Positions 24,215 through 35,544 of a stretch of DNA of 64,000 nucleotides are shown piece by piece. Position 1 is the first letter of the stretch; every line of letters begins with the position of its first letter. The stretch is taken from contig JAQISU010000115.1 in NCBI GenBank assembly GCA_029339505.1, positions 4,700,001 through 4,764,000 on the forward strand, given 5' to 3'. This DNA is from Unio delphinus (lineage: Eukaryota > Mollusca > Bivalvia > Unionida > Unionidae). The translations under genes and the position numbers were made by a program. Under the pieces are notes generated by a model. That model did no database searches. It saw only the letters and a list, made by a program, of their open reading frames with translations, and had not been told where the DNA came from.

Positions 24215-25872
24215 CAACGAAATCGTCCCTCGTTTACCCTTTACTATGCTATTTTTCACTCCCATAGATAACAATTAGATCTTTCTTCGTTTACCCTTTA
24301 CTATGATGCTTTTCACTCCCAAAGAGATAACAATTAGATCTTTCCTCGTTTACCCTTTACTATGCTATTTTTCACTCCCAAAGAGATAACAATTAGATCT
24401 TTCCTCGTTTACCCTTTACTATGATGCTTTTCACTCCCAAAGAGATAACAATTAGATCTTTCCTCGTTTACCCTTTACTATGCTATTTTTCACTCCCAAA
24501 GAGATAACAATAAGATCTTTCCTCGTTTACCCTTTACTATGATGCTTTTCACTCCCAAAGAGATAACAATAAGATCTTTCCTCGTTTACCCTTTACTATG
24601 CTATTTTTCACTCCCAAAGAGATAACAATTAGATCTTTCCTCGTTTACCCTTTACTATGATGCTTTTCACTCCCAAAGAGATAACAATAAGATCTTTCTT
24701 CGTTTACCCTTTACTATGCTATTTTTCACTCCCAAAGAGATAACAATTAGATCTTTCCTCGTTTACCCTTTACTATGATGCTTTTCACCCCCAAAGAGAT
24801 AACAATTAGATCTTTCCTCGTTTACCCTTTACTATGATGCTTTTCACTCCCAAAGAGATAACAATAAGATCTTTCTTCGTTTACCCTTTACTATGCTATT
24901 TTTCACTCCCAGAGATAACAATTAGATCTTTCCTCGTTTACCCTTTACTATGATGCTTTTCACTCCCAAAGAGATAACAGTTAGATCTTTCCTCGTTTAC
25001 CCTTTACTATGCTATTTTTCACTCCCAGAGATAACAATTAGATCTTTCCTCGTTTACTCTTTACTATGATGCTTTTCACTCCCAAAGAGATAACAATTAG
25101 ATCTTTCCTCGTTTACCCTTTACTATGCTATTTTTCACTCCCAAAGAGATAACAATTAGATCTTTCCTCGTTTACCCTTTACTATGATGCTTTTCACTCC
25201 CAAAGAGATAACAATAAGATCTTTCTTCGTTTACCCTTTACTATGCTATTTTTCACTCCCAAAGAGATAACAGTTAGATCTTTCCTCGTTTACCCTTTAC
25301 TATGCTATTTTTCACTCCCAAAGAGATAACAATTAGATCTTTCCTCGTTTACCCTTTACTATGATGCTTTTCACTCCCAAAGAGATAACAATTAGATCTT
25401 TCCTCGTTTACCCTTTACTATGATGCTTTTCACTCCCAAAGAGATAACAATTAGATCTTTCCTCGTTTACCCTTTACTATGATGCTTTTCACTCCCAAAG
25501 AGATAACAATTAGATCTTTCCTCGTTTACCCTTTACTATGCTATTTTTCACTCCCAAAGAGATAACAATTAGATCTTTCCTCGTTTACCCTTTACTATGA
25601 TGCTTTTCACTCCCAAAGAGATAACAATTAGATCTTTCCTCGTTTACCCTTTACTATGCTATTTTTCACTCCCAAAGAGATAACAATTAGATCTTTCCTC
25701 GTTTACCCTTTACTATGATGCTTTTCACTCCCAAAGAGATAACAATTAGATCTTTCCTCGTTTACCCTTTACTATGCTATTTTTCACTCCCAAAGAGATA
25801 ACAATAAGATCTTTCCTCGTTTATCCTTTACTATGATACTTTTCACTCCCAAAGAGATAATAATGAAATCAA
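24215..25872. repeat. 60-bp minisatellite, ~28 copies, dimeric order
   Basis: Each unit carries ctcgtttaccctttactatg, then either atgctttt (type A) or ctattttt (type B), then cactcccaaagagataaca and rttagatctttc. By my reading the types alternate in most neighbouring pairs, with an AA pair near 24825, a BB pair near 25300 and a run of three A near 25360-25480. The first and last units are diverged, as in arrays homogenised by unequal exchange. Confidence 0.95.
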
Positions 25873-26140
25873 TCTTAACCATTTCTGTGATTTTTGTTTG
25901 CTCCAAGTTTAAAACGATATTCAGTAGCTTATGCGATCTATTATGTACTGAACTGGATATTTTCTTGATGGGTGTTTGACGGCACATCCGCACATTATAG
26001 ACTATTTATGTAAGGCAACATCAGACTTGAGTGCATTTCCCAGTCACACCGCGTCAGCCCACCCTAGATGATCCGATGTAACTCGGTGAGGCTCAGACAT
26101 TACACCCGACTTCTCTCTTCATATATGTCCACAACTTATT

Positions 26141-26171
26141 TGTGGGGGTGGGGTGGGGTGGGGTGGGGTGG
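26141..26171. repeat. (GGGGT)n tract
   Basis: About five to six GGGGT units in a row, a G-quadruplex-capable stretch on the plus strand. Confidence 0.9.
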
Positions 26172-26864
26172 GATGTTGAGTTCATAATCTCGTTTTAATG
26201 ATACGTCGGCGAAGACAGGGGATAGGGGGTATTGTATATAGCAATTAGCCGTGACGTGTAGCTGCAGATAAAATATGATCAATTGAGCAGAGAACGTTCT
26301 TTACATAAGCACGTGCTTTTTTATTTCTTACTTCAAAAAGACGATTAGAATTTTGAAATTCGTGCTAATGGTGTGTTCATGTCAACAGAATCGCATTGCT
26401 ATTCGTACCCAACATGTTCAAAGCTTAGTGATGCACAAAATTACAAGCTTTATAGGAATTTTTTCTCGCTTGCTCAATTTAGTAAATTCCATAAAAAAAT
26501 GTTTCATGTTAAGACCGATTGGTCATAGAGGTTCCGCGATGTAGGTCGTTACGAGGCGAAGTCACGTTTTCAGGACTGGCGTGATTTTCAGTCCTATTAT
26601 GAGACAGATAGTAATGTTGAACGGTTCATTCCATCAAAATATCCAAGAATTTTTCAGACGGTACTTCATGATACACTTTCTTTTTTCAGTTAACAAAAAT
26701 ACTTCTGTCTTGCAATATGTAAGTAGACAGTATACAAGAACGAGTTTCACTGTCAGTGGACACTAGTGTTGTATGTAGTCTTGCGTATAGAAGAGGTAAT
26801 TTGTTTGGTGTTGTCGTACGCACTCTGGGGGTATAGAAGAGATAATTTGATTGGTGTTTAAAGG

Positions 26865-26998
26865 AAAGACAACACGTGAAAGGCTGTAATCGTACCGAAT
26901 TATTGGGTTAAAGTAACTTGCCCGTTGTCACGTGACCAGTGGTTCATACCCATCACCCTTCTGGTTGAGAGTCCGAGACGCTAACCACTGTGCCACGA
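26865..26998 (-). mobile_element. tRNA-derived SINE (third family)
   Basis: The minus strand reads cgtggcacagtggttagcgt (A box) and gatgggtatgaaccactg (B box), then gtcacgtgacaacgggcaag and a short body. It differs from SINE-A and SINE-B. Confidence 0.65.
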
Positions 26999-27816
26999 AG
27001 AATAAACTAATTTTGTCTGGAACAAAAAATCTATTTGCAAGGATTAAAGGCTGTTAAAGTTTTTTGTCAACAGTCATAATCATACCAGTGAAGAATTTGT
27101 TTGAAAAAGCCATTTTCTAATGTCATTGTAATGTTAGATTTACAAAAACACGAATAATATTGCATCATTATCATTGAGCTCAAATATATTCAGAAAGTCA
27201 AAATAACAACAATCGAGTTTCTCTTGTTAACAAGTTACATCTCCATACCGAAGATTTGCCTCTACGACTCTAGTTCTTAATTTCTTTTTAAAAGAAAGCA
27301 ATATCCAGAATAAATTATTATGTAGCGTTAAGCGGAATACGATATATAGGTATTTGAACAGTAATAGCTTTTTAAAACTTTGAATGCTTTTTAAAGTGGG
27401 AAGTTTAACGTTTAATTATCTTTTCAATAGCGTTATCTCTTACTTGAGAAATACTAAACATCATTCCTTTCTTCCTGAATTCCAAACGAAGAAAGAAATT
27501 TGGTCTTTTATTTCATCCCAGCTCCATCATTTTGGAGACCTGTCTCACAACTTCAGATTAACACAAGATTTCTATTTTCATGGCAAAGCAACGCACTCCA
27601 TAGTTGAACATTAGTAACCAAGGAGGCCTAGGTCACCAGGGGAAACTTTTGTTCCAGGTGATTTAAAACGCTTGACAGAGCTAATTGAAATTGAATGGGA
27701 GTCTTTATAACCTCGTAAAATAAAATGTCGCTGCCACATAGTTAAATTGGGCAGGTTAATGATGGGTTCTAATGATTGGCCGCAGGTCACGGACCGAGTG
27801 GACATGTTGACACAAT

Positions 27817-27819
<3 letters not shown>

Positions 27820-27897
<78 letters not shown>
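27820..27897. repeat. (GA)n microsatellite
   Basis: About 39 uninterrupted dinucleotide units. Confidence 0.97.
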
Positions 27898-27901
<4 letters not shown>

Positions 27902-28377
27902 GTAGATCAGGGTCTACAACTCTTCGATGTAAGTACAGATTGGGGTCTTCCGCTCTAGGTTGTGACGGGACATACATCACAATTAATTTTACTATATGTT
28001 CTCTGCATGTATTTCTCAGTACTTGCCTTTCCACTGTGTGACAATCAATACAAATGTAACAAATCATATGTTAATCTAAAATACATCCAAAGATGACTTC
28101 ACGGTGAAGTTCTTGTCAAAGGTTCACAGGTATTTTTTAGAGGCTGCACTGTAAATAGAATATCATGTAAACGGAAAACGGATTTCACTTCCTGATCATC
28201 ACCAAAGCCTTATTTCTCTATGTGCAGTGTCGCTGAAATACACACAGACAAGTTAGACAACCACTCTCTGAGCTCATATTCTCAAGAATAAATAGTTACC
28301 TTTAAATCCCTACCCAAAAATGCATCAATATAACACTTCCATCACCACTAAAATGTGATACAATTCCAACTGTACTA

Positions 28378-28525
28378 AAGGGTCAACAACTCTACGTTGT
28401 AATTGTTGACCAGGGTCTACAACTCTCTGCTGCAATTATAGACCAGTTGTCAACGTTGAAATTATAGATCAAGCTCAACAACACTACTTTCTAATTATAG
28501 GTCAGGGTCTACAACTCTACGATAT
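28378..28525. repeat. ~40-45-bp degenerate tandem repeat, ~4 copies
   Basis: Recurring gggtctacaactctacg and aattatagayca. A further isolated unit lies at 27908-27930. Confidence 0.7.
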
Positions 28526-28654
28526 TCATCCCACTAATTATTTAAAACCTACTAGTAGATGTTCGTTTTTACGATTCATTTGTTGTCAAGAACAACATAC
28601 GAAGATGTAAAACGAAGTATACAATCCCACCGATACACGTGAATTTTCTGACAA

Positions 28655-28699
28655 GCTTTCTCGCATACCCACGTTAGCCGAGCGCGAGACTCGAACCTA
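28655..28699 (-). mobile_element. SINE-A fragment abutting SINE-B
   Basis: Contains gacaagctttctcgcatacc and gcgagactcgaacctaa, i.e. SINE-A from mid-body to the B box, and stops where SINE-B starts. The arrangement is the same as at 3380-3553. Confidence 0.65.
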
Positions 28700-28702
28700 A
28701 GT

Positions 28703-29297
28703 GGAACCACTCCGATGGCCTAGCGGTTAGAGCGTCCGCCGCGGAAGCGGGAGGTCGAGGGTTCGATCCCCGGCCGAGTCATACCATAGACTTACAAAAA
28801 TGGTACTAACAATTGCCTCGCTTGGCGCTCAGCATTAAGAGACTAGTGTTAGGACTAGTCGGCCTGGTGTCAGGATAATGTGACTGGGTGGGACATCATG
28901 CTACATGTCTGCAGCATGATGCTCCAGTGCTAGACATTACTATAACTATCTCACTGCAGACAGACATTGTAGCGATATGACTAAAAAGTTGTTTTTTTTG
29001 TTGTTTTTTTATGGTTTAACGCCATTTTTTCAGCACAATATAGGCTATACATGGCGGCCAGTATTAATGGTGGAGGAAGAAACCGGACAAACCCCGGAAA
29101 GAACCACCGACCCACGAGAAGCTACTGGCAAGCTTTCTCAAATAACTACATTTGCCGAATCTTAGACTCGAACACACGCAGACAGAGGTGAGATGGCAGT
29201 GGTCCGTAACGGACAGCGCTTTAGACCACTCGGCCACTCGGGGCCCCAAAAAGTTGTTAAAGCTACGTTAAAAGTCCTAAACAAACACACACATAAC
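28703..29297 (+). mobile_element. full SINE-B, interrupted by a nested SINE-A
   Basis: The tRNA-like head has A box tggcctagcggttagagcgt and B box gagggttcgatccccgg. The body continues agtcatacca, cgctcagcattaagagacta, gtgtcaggataatgtgactg and gtagcgatatgac up to 28993, and resumes at 29259 with aagctacgttaaaagtccta and an AAAC/AC tail. The gap is a SINE-A insertion. This is the most complete SINE-B in the window. Confidence 0.88.
28983..29258 (-). mobile_element. SINE-A nested in SINE-B, 11-bp target duplication
   Basis: The insert at 28994-29247 is flanked by aaaaagttgtt at 28983-28993 and 29248-29258. On the minus strand it begins ggggccccgagtggccgagt, has gtgtgttcgagtctaag as B box, and ends in gttaaaccat with a poly-A-rich tail. 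It shows SINE-A stayed active after SINE-B inserted here. Confidence 0.92.
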
Positions 29298-30189
29298 CTA
29301 CGTGGACGCATATGTGACGTCAGTAATCTGAAAAGGCGTGCCTCGTAAAAATGCTCAGTCACTCGAGGCCCAAGTATGTCGTGTAAGAAATATTTATGGA
29401 GGTTGCTTACAAAAATAAAACTAATTTGAGGCAACATTCACGCTTGATTAGAATCAGAAAGTCTCAGAGTGATGGTGAGTATGTAATGAGTTCGGTTACT
29501 GAATGTTGCATAAGCCATGAAAACTCTTACCATGAAATGCCAGCAATTCCTCATACTTATATGAATTATGCGTATAACAAGCTTGCTTGGAAATGGGCAG
29601 TACTATCCCAATAACAAGAAGAAAATTGCATGACAGCTCTGTCTTTGCGTAGAGCCTGATCTATTTTTAGATCTTTTTATTTTGGATTTCTTGGGATTTC
29701 ACTCACTGGTATTATTTGACTGTCAAATTTTTAATAGGACTGGATCAGTTAAAATTGTACATTGCTGCGTCTGATTCGTACTCGGTCTTGGTTGCTAGAA
29801 CTTGGATGCTGTGTTTTCACAACCTTGTAGTTTAATTTAGATATACCAGCAGTGCTTTTTAAGATATGCAAGTTGTGGGCCATATATGATATTTTGAGAC
29901 CAGTTGCTAAGTGTGTGCCGCTTGTTGAGGAATGCCACTTGTTAACGGAGAAGCTGCGAATGGTTAAAAAGCATTACCCTCTATACCAGCATGACAGTTA
30001 ATGGTGGGCAAGTTTTGGTCCGCTTTTCTAATTTATTTTCTGATATTTCGTTTAAAACATTAGGGCTAATCAGCATTACGGTTATCATTGATATTTAAGT
30101 ACAAAGTCTGCTGCATTCTGTGCATAAAATGTACGGGTGAAGATGCCGACAAACTGAATGTGGTAAGCATTGTTTAGAGAGAGCCAGTA
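29298..30189. other. intronic stretch, nothing recognised
   Basis: No supported exon. A short open frame from 29396 shows no domain or splice context. Confidence 0.5.
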
Positions 30190-31408
30190 ATGTAAAGATA
30201 ATATTTAAGGAAGATTCCTTAATGAAGTAAGCATTATTTAAGGAGATCCCTTAATAAAGTAAGCATTATTTAAGGAGATCCTTTAATGATGTAAGCATTA
30301 TTTAAGAAGATTCCTTAATGAAGTAAGCATTATTTAAGGAGATCCCTTAATGAAGTAAGCATTATTTAAGGAGATCCCTTAATGATGTAAGCATTATTTA
30401 AGGAGATTCCTTAATGATGTAAGCATTATTTAAGGAGATCCCTTAATGAAGTAAGCATTATTTAAGGAGATCCCTTAATGATGTAAGCATTATTTAAGGA
30501 GATTCCTTAATGATGTAAGCATTATTTAAGGAGATCCCTTAATGAAGTAAGCATTATTTAAGGAGATCCCTTAATGAAGTAAGCATTATTTAAGGAGATC
30601 CCTTAATGATGTAAGCATTATTTAAGAAGAGTCCTTAATGATGTAAGCATTATTTAAGGAGATTCCTTAATGAAGTAAGCATTATTTAAGGAGATCCCTT
30701 AATGATGTAAGCATTATTTAAGAAGATTCCTTAATGATGTAAGCATTATTTAAGGAGATTCCTTAATGAAGTAAGCATTATTTAAGGAGATCCCTTAATG
30801 ATGTACACATTATTTAAGGAGATCCCTTAATGATGTACACATTATTTAAGGAGATCCCTTAATGATGTCCACATTATTTAAGGAGATCCCTTAATGATGT
30901 ACACATTATTTAAGGAGATCTCTTTATGAAGTACACATTATTTAAGGAGATCTCCTAATGATGTACACACTATTTAAGGAAATCCCTTAATGATGTACAC
31001 ATTATTTAAGGAGATCCCTTAACGATGTACACATTATTTAAGGAGATCCCTTAATGATGTACACATTATTTAAGGAGATCCCTTAATGATGTACACATTA
31101 TTTAAGGAGATCCCTTAATGATGTACACATTATTTGAGGAGATCTCTTAATAATGTACACATTATTTAAGGAGATCTCTTAATGATGTAAGCATTATTTA
31201 AGGAGATATCTTAATGATGTAAGCATTATTTTAGGAGATCCATTAATGATGTAAGCATTATTAAGCATTATTAAATGAGATCCCTTAATTATGTAAGCAT
31301 ATTTTAAGGAGATCTCATAATGATGTAAACATTATTTAAGGATATCCCTTTATGATGTAAGCATTATTTAAGGAGATACCTTAATGGTGTAAGCATTATT
31401 TAAGGATA
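30190..31408. repeat. 32-bp minisatellite, ~38 copies (left part)
   Basis: The unit gatgtaagcattatttaagg followed by agatcccttaat includes the dyad TTAAGG...CCTTAA, so each unit can form a small stem. The left half has gtaagc and the central part (about 30800-31150) gtacac, showing regional homogenisation. The array resumes after an insertion at 33023. Confidence 0.95.
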
Positions 31409-32835
31409 TTGTCGCGTTGCTCTACCCGCGATTGCGTAGGTCAGGGGAACAAAGAAATGGTTACAAACCATATATGTATGTTAGATAACGCGGCTGTAGT
31501 TGGTCCTCTTCGTAAAGCTTTGTTGGGTGTGAAAAGTCTCACATGGTCGTTGTAAACCTTGTTCAAGAACAAAAGACTCTTCTAGGCGTCGTAAATCTCA
31601 CTACGTTGACAGACGGCCGGGGGCATTGTCTGCTAAGTTGAATAGAACTGGGTAGAATCGACATCCAATCGGAACTGAGAGAGGGTGTGGTCATCATTTC
31701 AGTCCGAATTTAATTTAGTATTTTCGAGCTAGGATGGTAGTAATTGCCCAAACATCGTGCTGGACAGTCATAAAGCAATACTCAAGGGAAGTCACTCGTA
31801 AATTGGCGGGGAAACATAAAAAAAGATTATACTTCGTAAAACTGCTCGATTGTTGCAGAATATAACGGCATTGTAATTGTAATTGTGTGCAGTATGTATA
31901 ATTTATTACTAGAATCGTTAGTGCAAAGAATTACCTTTGAAGTGTTTAATTTACATGCGTATTTGAGAAATGAGCTCCGATTATGTAAAGAATTATGTCG
32001 ATTGCTAGCTATTGGGCAGAACTAATATTGTAATTCGCTATTTGGTTACATAGAAGTAAATAAATGCATTTATTTATGTGATATTCTAACTTTTGCAACT
32101 GTTAGATTGAATTGTAAGTTTGGAAGATGGTTGTAGTGTGTAAAACGAGTGAATATGGATGTAAGGATATAACAGAACATGGATATTTGAATATCTGTGT
32201 AATGAATATCTAGGAGTGTAATGTACAGAAATGCATCTGATTGTTGTGATATGTACGACGTTGTTTACCATATGGATATTTCGATGTGCACGAATGCGAA
32301 AAACGAAATATGATGATTGGTTATTGATTAGTGTGATACGAGATGGCTAAAGAAATATGCTAACGTTCCTGTGTTTTCGCATGAAGCTTTTAGGGGACAC
32401 GCTTCCAGTATAGTTTAGTCCAGAGTCTTTAAAAGGGAGTCGGAATAAAGACTTGTGGAGAATTCGATTGTGAAAGACTTGTGGAGAATTCGATTGTAAA
32501 TCGAAGTCTAGTCGGAAAAAGAGTCGAGGAGGAGAAATGGGAGAAGGTGCAGTCAAGAAGGAGAAGGAATTAGGAGGGAAGTCGGAAGGAGAGAAGTCCG
32601 CTGGATAAGAGATATACAAATGAGTAGAAAACAAGGACAGGTGGAAAAGCTATCTCGCACTGTAAATCAAACGATGTAATAGGCTGTCACTTTGTCGAGA
32701 GGAAAAAAAGTGATTGGGAAATTATTATCATTTGACTATTGAATTGTATTCAATTGATATTCATTTGAATTTTACCTTTTGTGTACTCAATAATTGAACT
32801 GTCGGCATTGGTGATTGGGGGTTTGGAGCGTTATT

Positions 32836-32894
<59 letters not shown>

Positions 32895-33022
32895 ATCGAG
32901 CCTGTGTGGGACTCTGTGTGGGACTTCTATAGTAATTTAAATAATATATTGGGAGCACCCCACCTCAACCTTGACAACACACACCTACCACAGTGCGTAA
33001 TAACAACCCGTCACACCACAGA
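31409..33022. mobile_element. ~1.6-kb insertion in the 32-bp array, LTR-like
   Basis: It interrupts the array. The left edge is tgtcgcgttgctctacccgc and the right edge ends cccgtcacaccaca, so it has TG...CA ends. Flanks gatat / gagat could be a decayed 5-base duplication. An AATAAA lies near 32442 and a purine-rich stretch at 32505-32600. There is no coding frame. A solo LTR is my best guess, but another unique insertion is possible. Confidence 0.4.
32836..32891. repeat. (CT)n microsatellite
   Basis: C-run followed by about 27 CT units, inside the LTR-like insertion. Confidence 0.95.
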
Positions 33023-33345
33023 GATACTTGATTATGTAAGCATTATGTAGGGATCCATGATGATGTACCCCATTATGTTAAGAAGATCCTTGATGATGTA
33101 AGTATTATTTAGGGAGATCCTTGATTAAGCATTATTTGAGGAGATCCTTGATGGTGTACTCATTATTTGAGGAGATCCTTGATGGTGTACTCATTATTTG
33201 AGGAGATCCTTGATGGTGTACTCATTATGTTAAGGAGATCTTAATGATATAAACATTAGTTAGAAAGACCCATTTTGATTGAAACATTATTTAGGGAGAT
33301 TCCTGAGGATGTACGCATTTCGTAGAGAGATAAAGATGTTGTCGA
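33023..33345. repeat. 32-bp minisatellite, diverged right part
   Basis: About nine diverged units of the 30190-31408 array (attatttgaggagatccttg and gatgatgta). Three consecutive units near 33140-33225 are almost identical. Confidence 0.85.
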
Positions 33346-33589
33346 GAGTAATATTCACAATGGACGGATAATCAAGAAAATTACGTGGGTTTTACATTTG
33401 TTTTAAATTTAAAAAGAATTATAGCAAGAAATTAAAGCGAAGTCTTTTAATTTCAGTTAAGTGGGATTCGACCTATGAAGGTCATCAAATTTTACAGTTA
33501 GCTTGGGTCAAACATGGGAAAGGCTCTAAATTTAACAGGTAGAACTATGAAGATCTTTACGTTTTACAGGTAGATCATACCGGTGAAGG

Positions 33590-33730
33590 TTAAGCCTTTA
33601 AATTTAAGAGCTAGTTAGGCTAAACGCTTTCAATTTTAAGGGCTAGTTTGACTAAAAGCCTGTCAAGTTAAGGGCTATTTTACTTTTAAATTTAAGAGCT
33701 AGTTTGGCTAAAGGTCTTTCAATTTCGTAG
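33590..33730. repeat. ~35-bp degenerate tandem repeat, ~4 copies
   Basis: Recurring tttaaatttaagagctagtt followed by tggctaaa. Confidence 0.75.
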
Positions 33731-33921
33731 TATCGAAGAAAGGTATTAGTACGGTATTATGTTTTGAAAGACCTGAGTCTCTGCCAGATTACCAGTGCAT
33801 TAATCAGATGATAGCTAAGCCCGTTGTGTTGTGTATGATCACAGTGAGAGGGAGGCGCTGCTAGTTATTCCCACTGGCATGTATTTACGTGTGTAAGATG
33901 ATGTCTTAGTCATTATGTTGG

Positions 33922-33931
33922 AATCCGTTTA

Positions 33932-33971
<40 letters not shown>

Positions 33972-34022
33972 TTAATAATAATAATAAGAATAAATTATTA
34001 TTATTATAAAATATTTAAACTG

Positions 34023-34071
<49 letters not shown>

Positions 34072-34075
34072 CTGA
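33922..34075. repeat. inverted (AAT)n ... (ATT)n microsatellite pair
   Basis: A run of AAT is followed, after an A/T-rich spacer containing atatttaaac, by a run of ATT. The flanks ggaat...attcc and tttaaat...atttaaa are also inverted, so the whole block can fold on itself. Confidence 0.85.
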
Positions 34076-35211
34076 ACAGATATCACTCTAACACGAGTCT
34101 TGGATGCAAAAATATGGACAGGTACAAATACAGGCCTTGGTCATAATAGAAGACACCAAGAAAGAGTTTATTTATAAATCTTGCGTGTTTGCATATATAT
34201 CTTTAAGAAATAATAAGCAGAAATTTCAGACAAATATGAAAACATCGCAGTTATCTGAGTTGTGCTGAACAGTTTTTCTCCTCACGCACGTATATTATCA
34301 ATGCAATAATCTGTGCCAATTCTAAATTAGCCATAGAACTGCATCTGAAAAAACGCCATTTTGTTGTCAGATAATATTGCAATGCATTGTACAATTTAGC
34401 TGATTTCACAAACTTCGTTTTCAAACGATTCAGGTGCTTAATATGCAGTTTACAAGAGAAACTTGACTGAGTGAAAATTACAATTTAGATGCACTTAGTA
34501 GCATTTCCGCCGGAAATATAAATCCTTGCATTCCATACGCACTCCTTGAAACGGTTGCCAGTCGAACATCATCAGATAGTTCCGTTTTGAAAGTATCTTA
34601 AATTCAACTGAGAGAAAACGGTCTAAATTAAGGGAAATGTACTAGTTCCGTCTCTTTTCTTATCTGTGTGTCTCTCCGATTTTAAACGTTTTAATCGCCT
34701 CGTCAGTTTGTCATTATCACACCTTCGATTTCATCGAAAAAGATGTGTGCGTGGTAAAATGGAATGAATCCACGAGGCAAGGTTGTCTGGAAATTTTTGT
34801 CATATTGCTGTGATTGGAACGTGAGAGGAAGACTTAATGAATGCCATATCAATGATTAAAAAAAAATTTAAACTGAGGGAAAATATTTGTAAATAATGAA
34901 TTTTTTAATTTAAATTTTAGACATACAAACATAGACATTATTAGACAGACATTTTTTTAATTATTTTTTTTAAAAAGTAAACACCACTATTGAGAGTATG
35001 AAGCGAATTGTGGCTACTGACCGTTACATGCAGCTGCAGCGTTTGGTTTTCTTCGTAAGTCTCTAAGAAATCTTTAAACATACTTCTCTGGTCCATATTT
35101 ATACTTGCTTCTGCTGACAAACAGTAAGCTAAATTCGGCTTTTGATGTCTTGTACGGCCATATTTACTCGCAATTTGGGGCTGTCAGTGTTTATTACCCA
35201 CTTGATGCTCT
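34071..35211. other. intronic stretch, nothing recognised
   Basis: Unique-looking, CpG at about the expected level, no supported exon. Confidence 0.5.
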
Positions 35212-35219
35212 AAACTCAC

Positions 35220-35544
35220 CTGACAGTTTCTGGCAATAATATACCAGTAGGCATCAGAAATTTAAACCTAACGTTGGCGGTTGCATTGGTCTTTTTTCCC
35301 ACGGTCTTTGTTTTCATAGTTGGGTTTTTTGTTCGGTTATTTGCTTTGGCGCAAATGTTACTATTGCCGATTGTACGTTTTACGTCTGATTTTAGCCGAT
35401 CGTTAATCAAGCTGTCAAGAGATAAAGGTTGGATAAAAACGGACTCAAGTATTTGATCACGTGGATTTGAAAGTTTTCTTTTCTTCTTCGGAATCATTCC
35501 ATTCATTCAGTCGTGAGAAGAAAAGTATTTGTTAGTGCAGTTTT
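35220..35544 (-). CDS. candidate minus-strand exon with basic nuclear-localisation-like motif
   Basis: On the minus strand a pyrimidine-rich acceptor (ttctgttttattttattcag) precedes 35544. An ATG at 35506 opens a 95-codon frame, and a consensus donor CAG|GTGAGT follows at 35220/35219, leaving two bases of a codon. The predicted segment starts MNGMIPKKKRKL, where PKKKRK is a classical monopartite nuclear localisation motif, and is rich in K, N, T and S. No domain is recognised. The splice context on both sides is the main support. The A+T-rich window also yields chance frames of this length, so it may be spurious. It would be a gene nested in the receptor intron on the opposite strand. Confidence 0.35.

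Noticed and set aside
24215..25872. CRISPR-like array
   Set aside because: Units are contiguous 60-base tandem repeats without unique spacers, in eukaryotic intron sequence.
28703..28790. Functional tRNA gene
   Set aside because: The A and B boxes are good, but the sequence continues into the SINE-B body shared with three other copies, so it is a SINE head.
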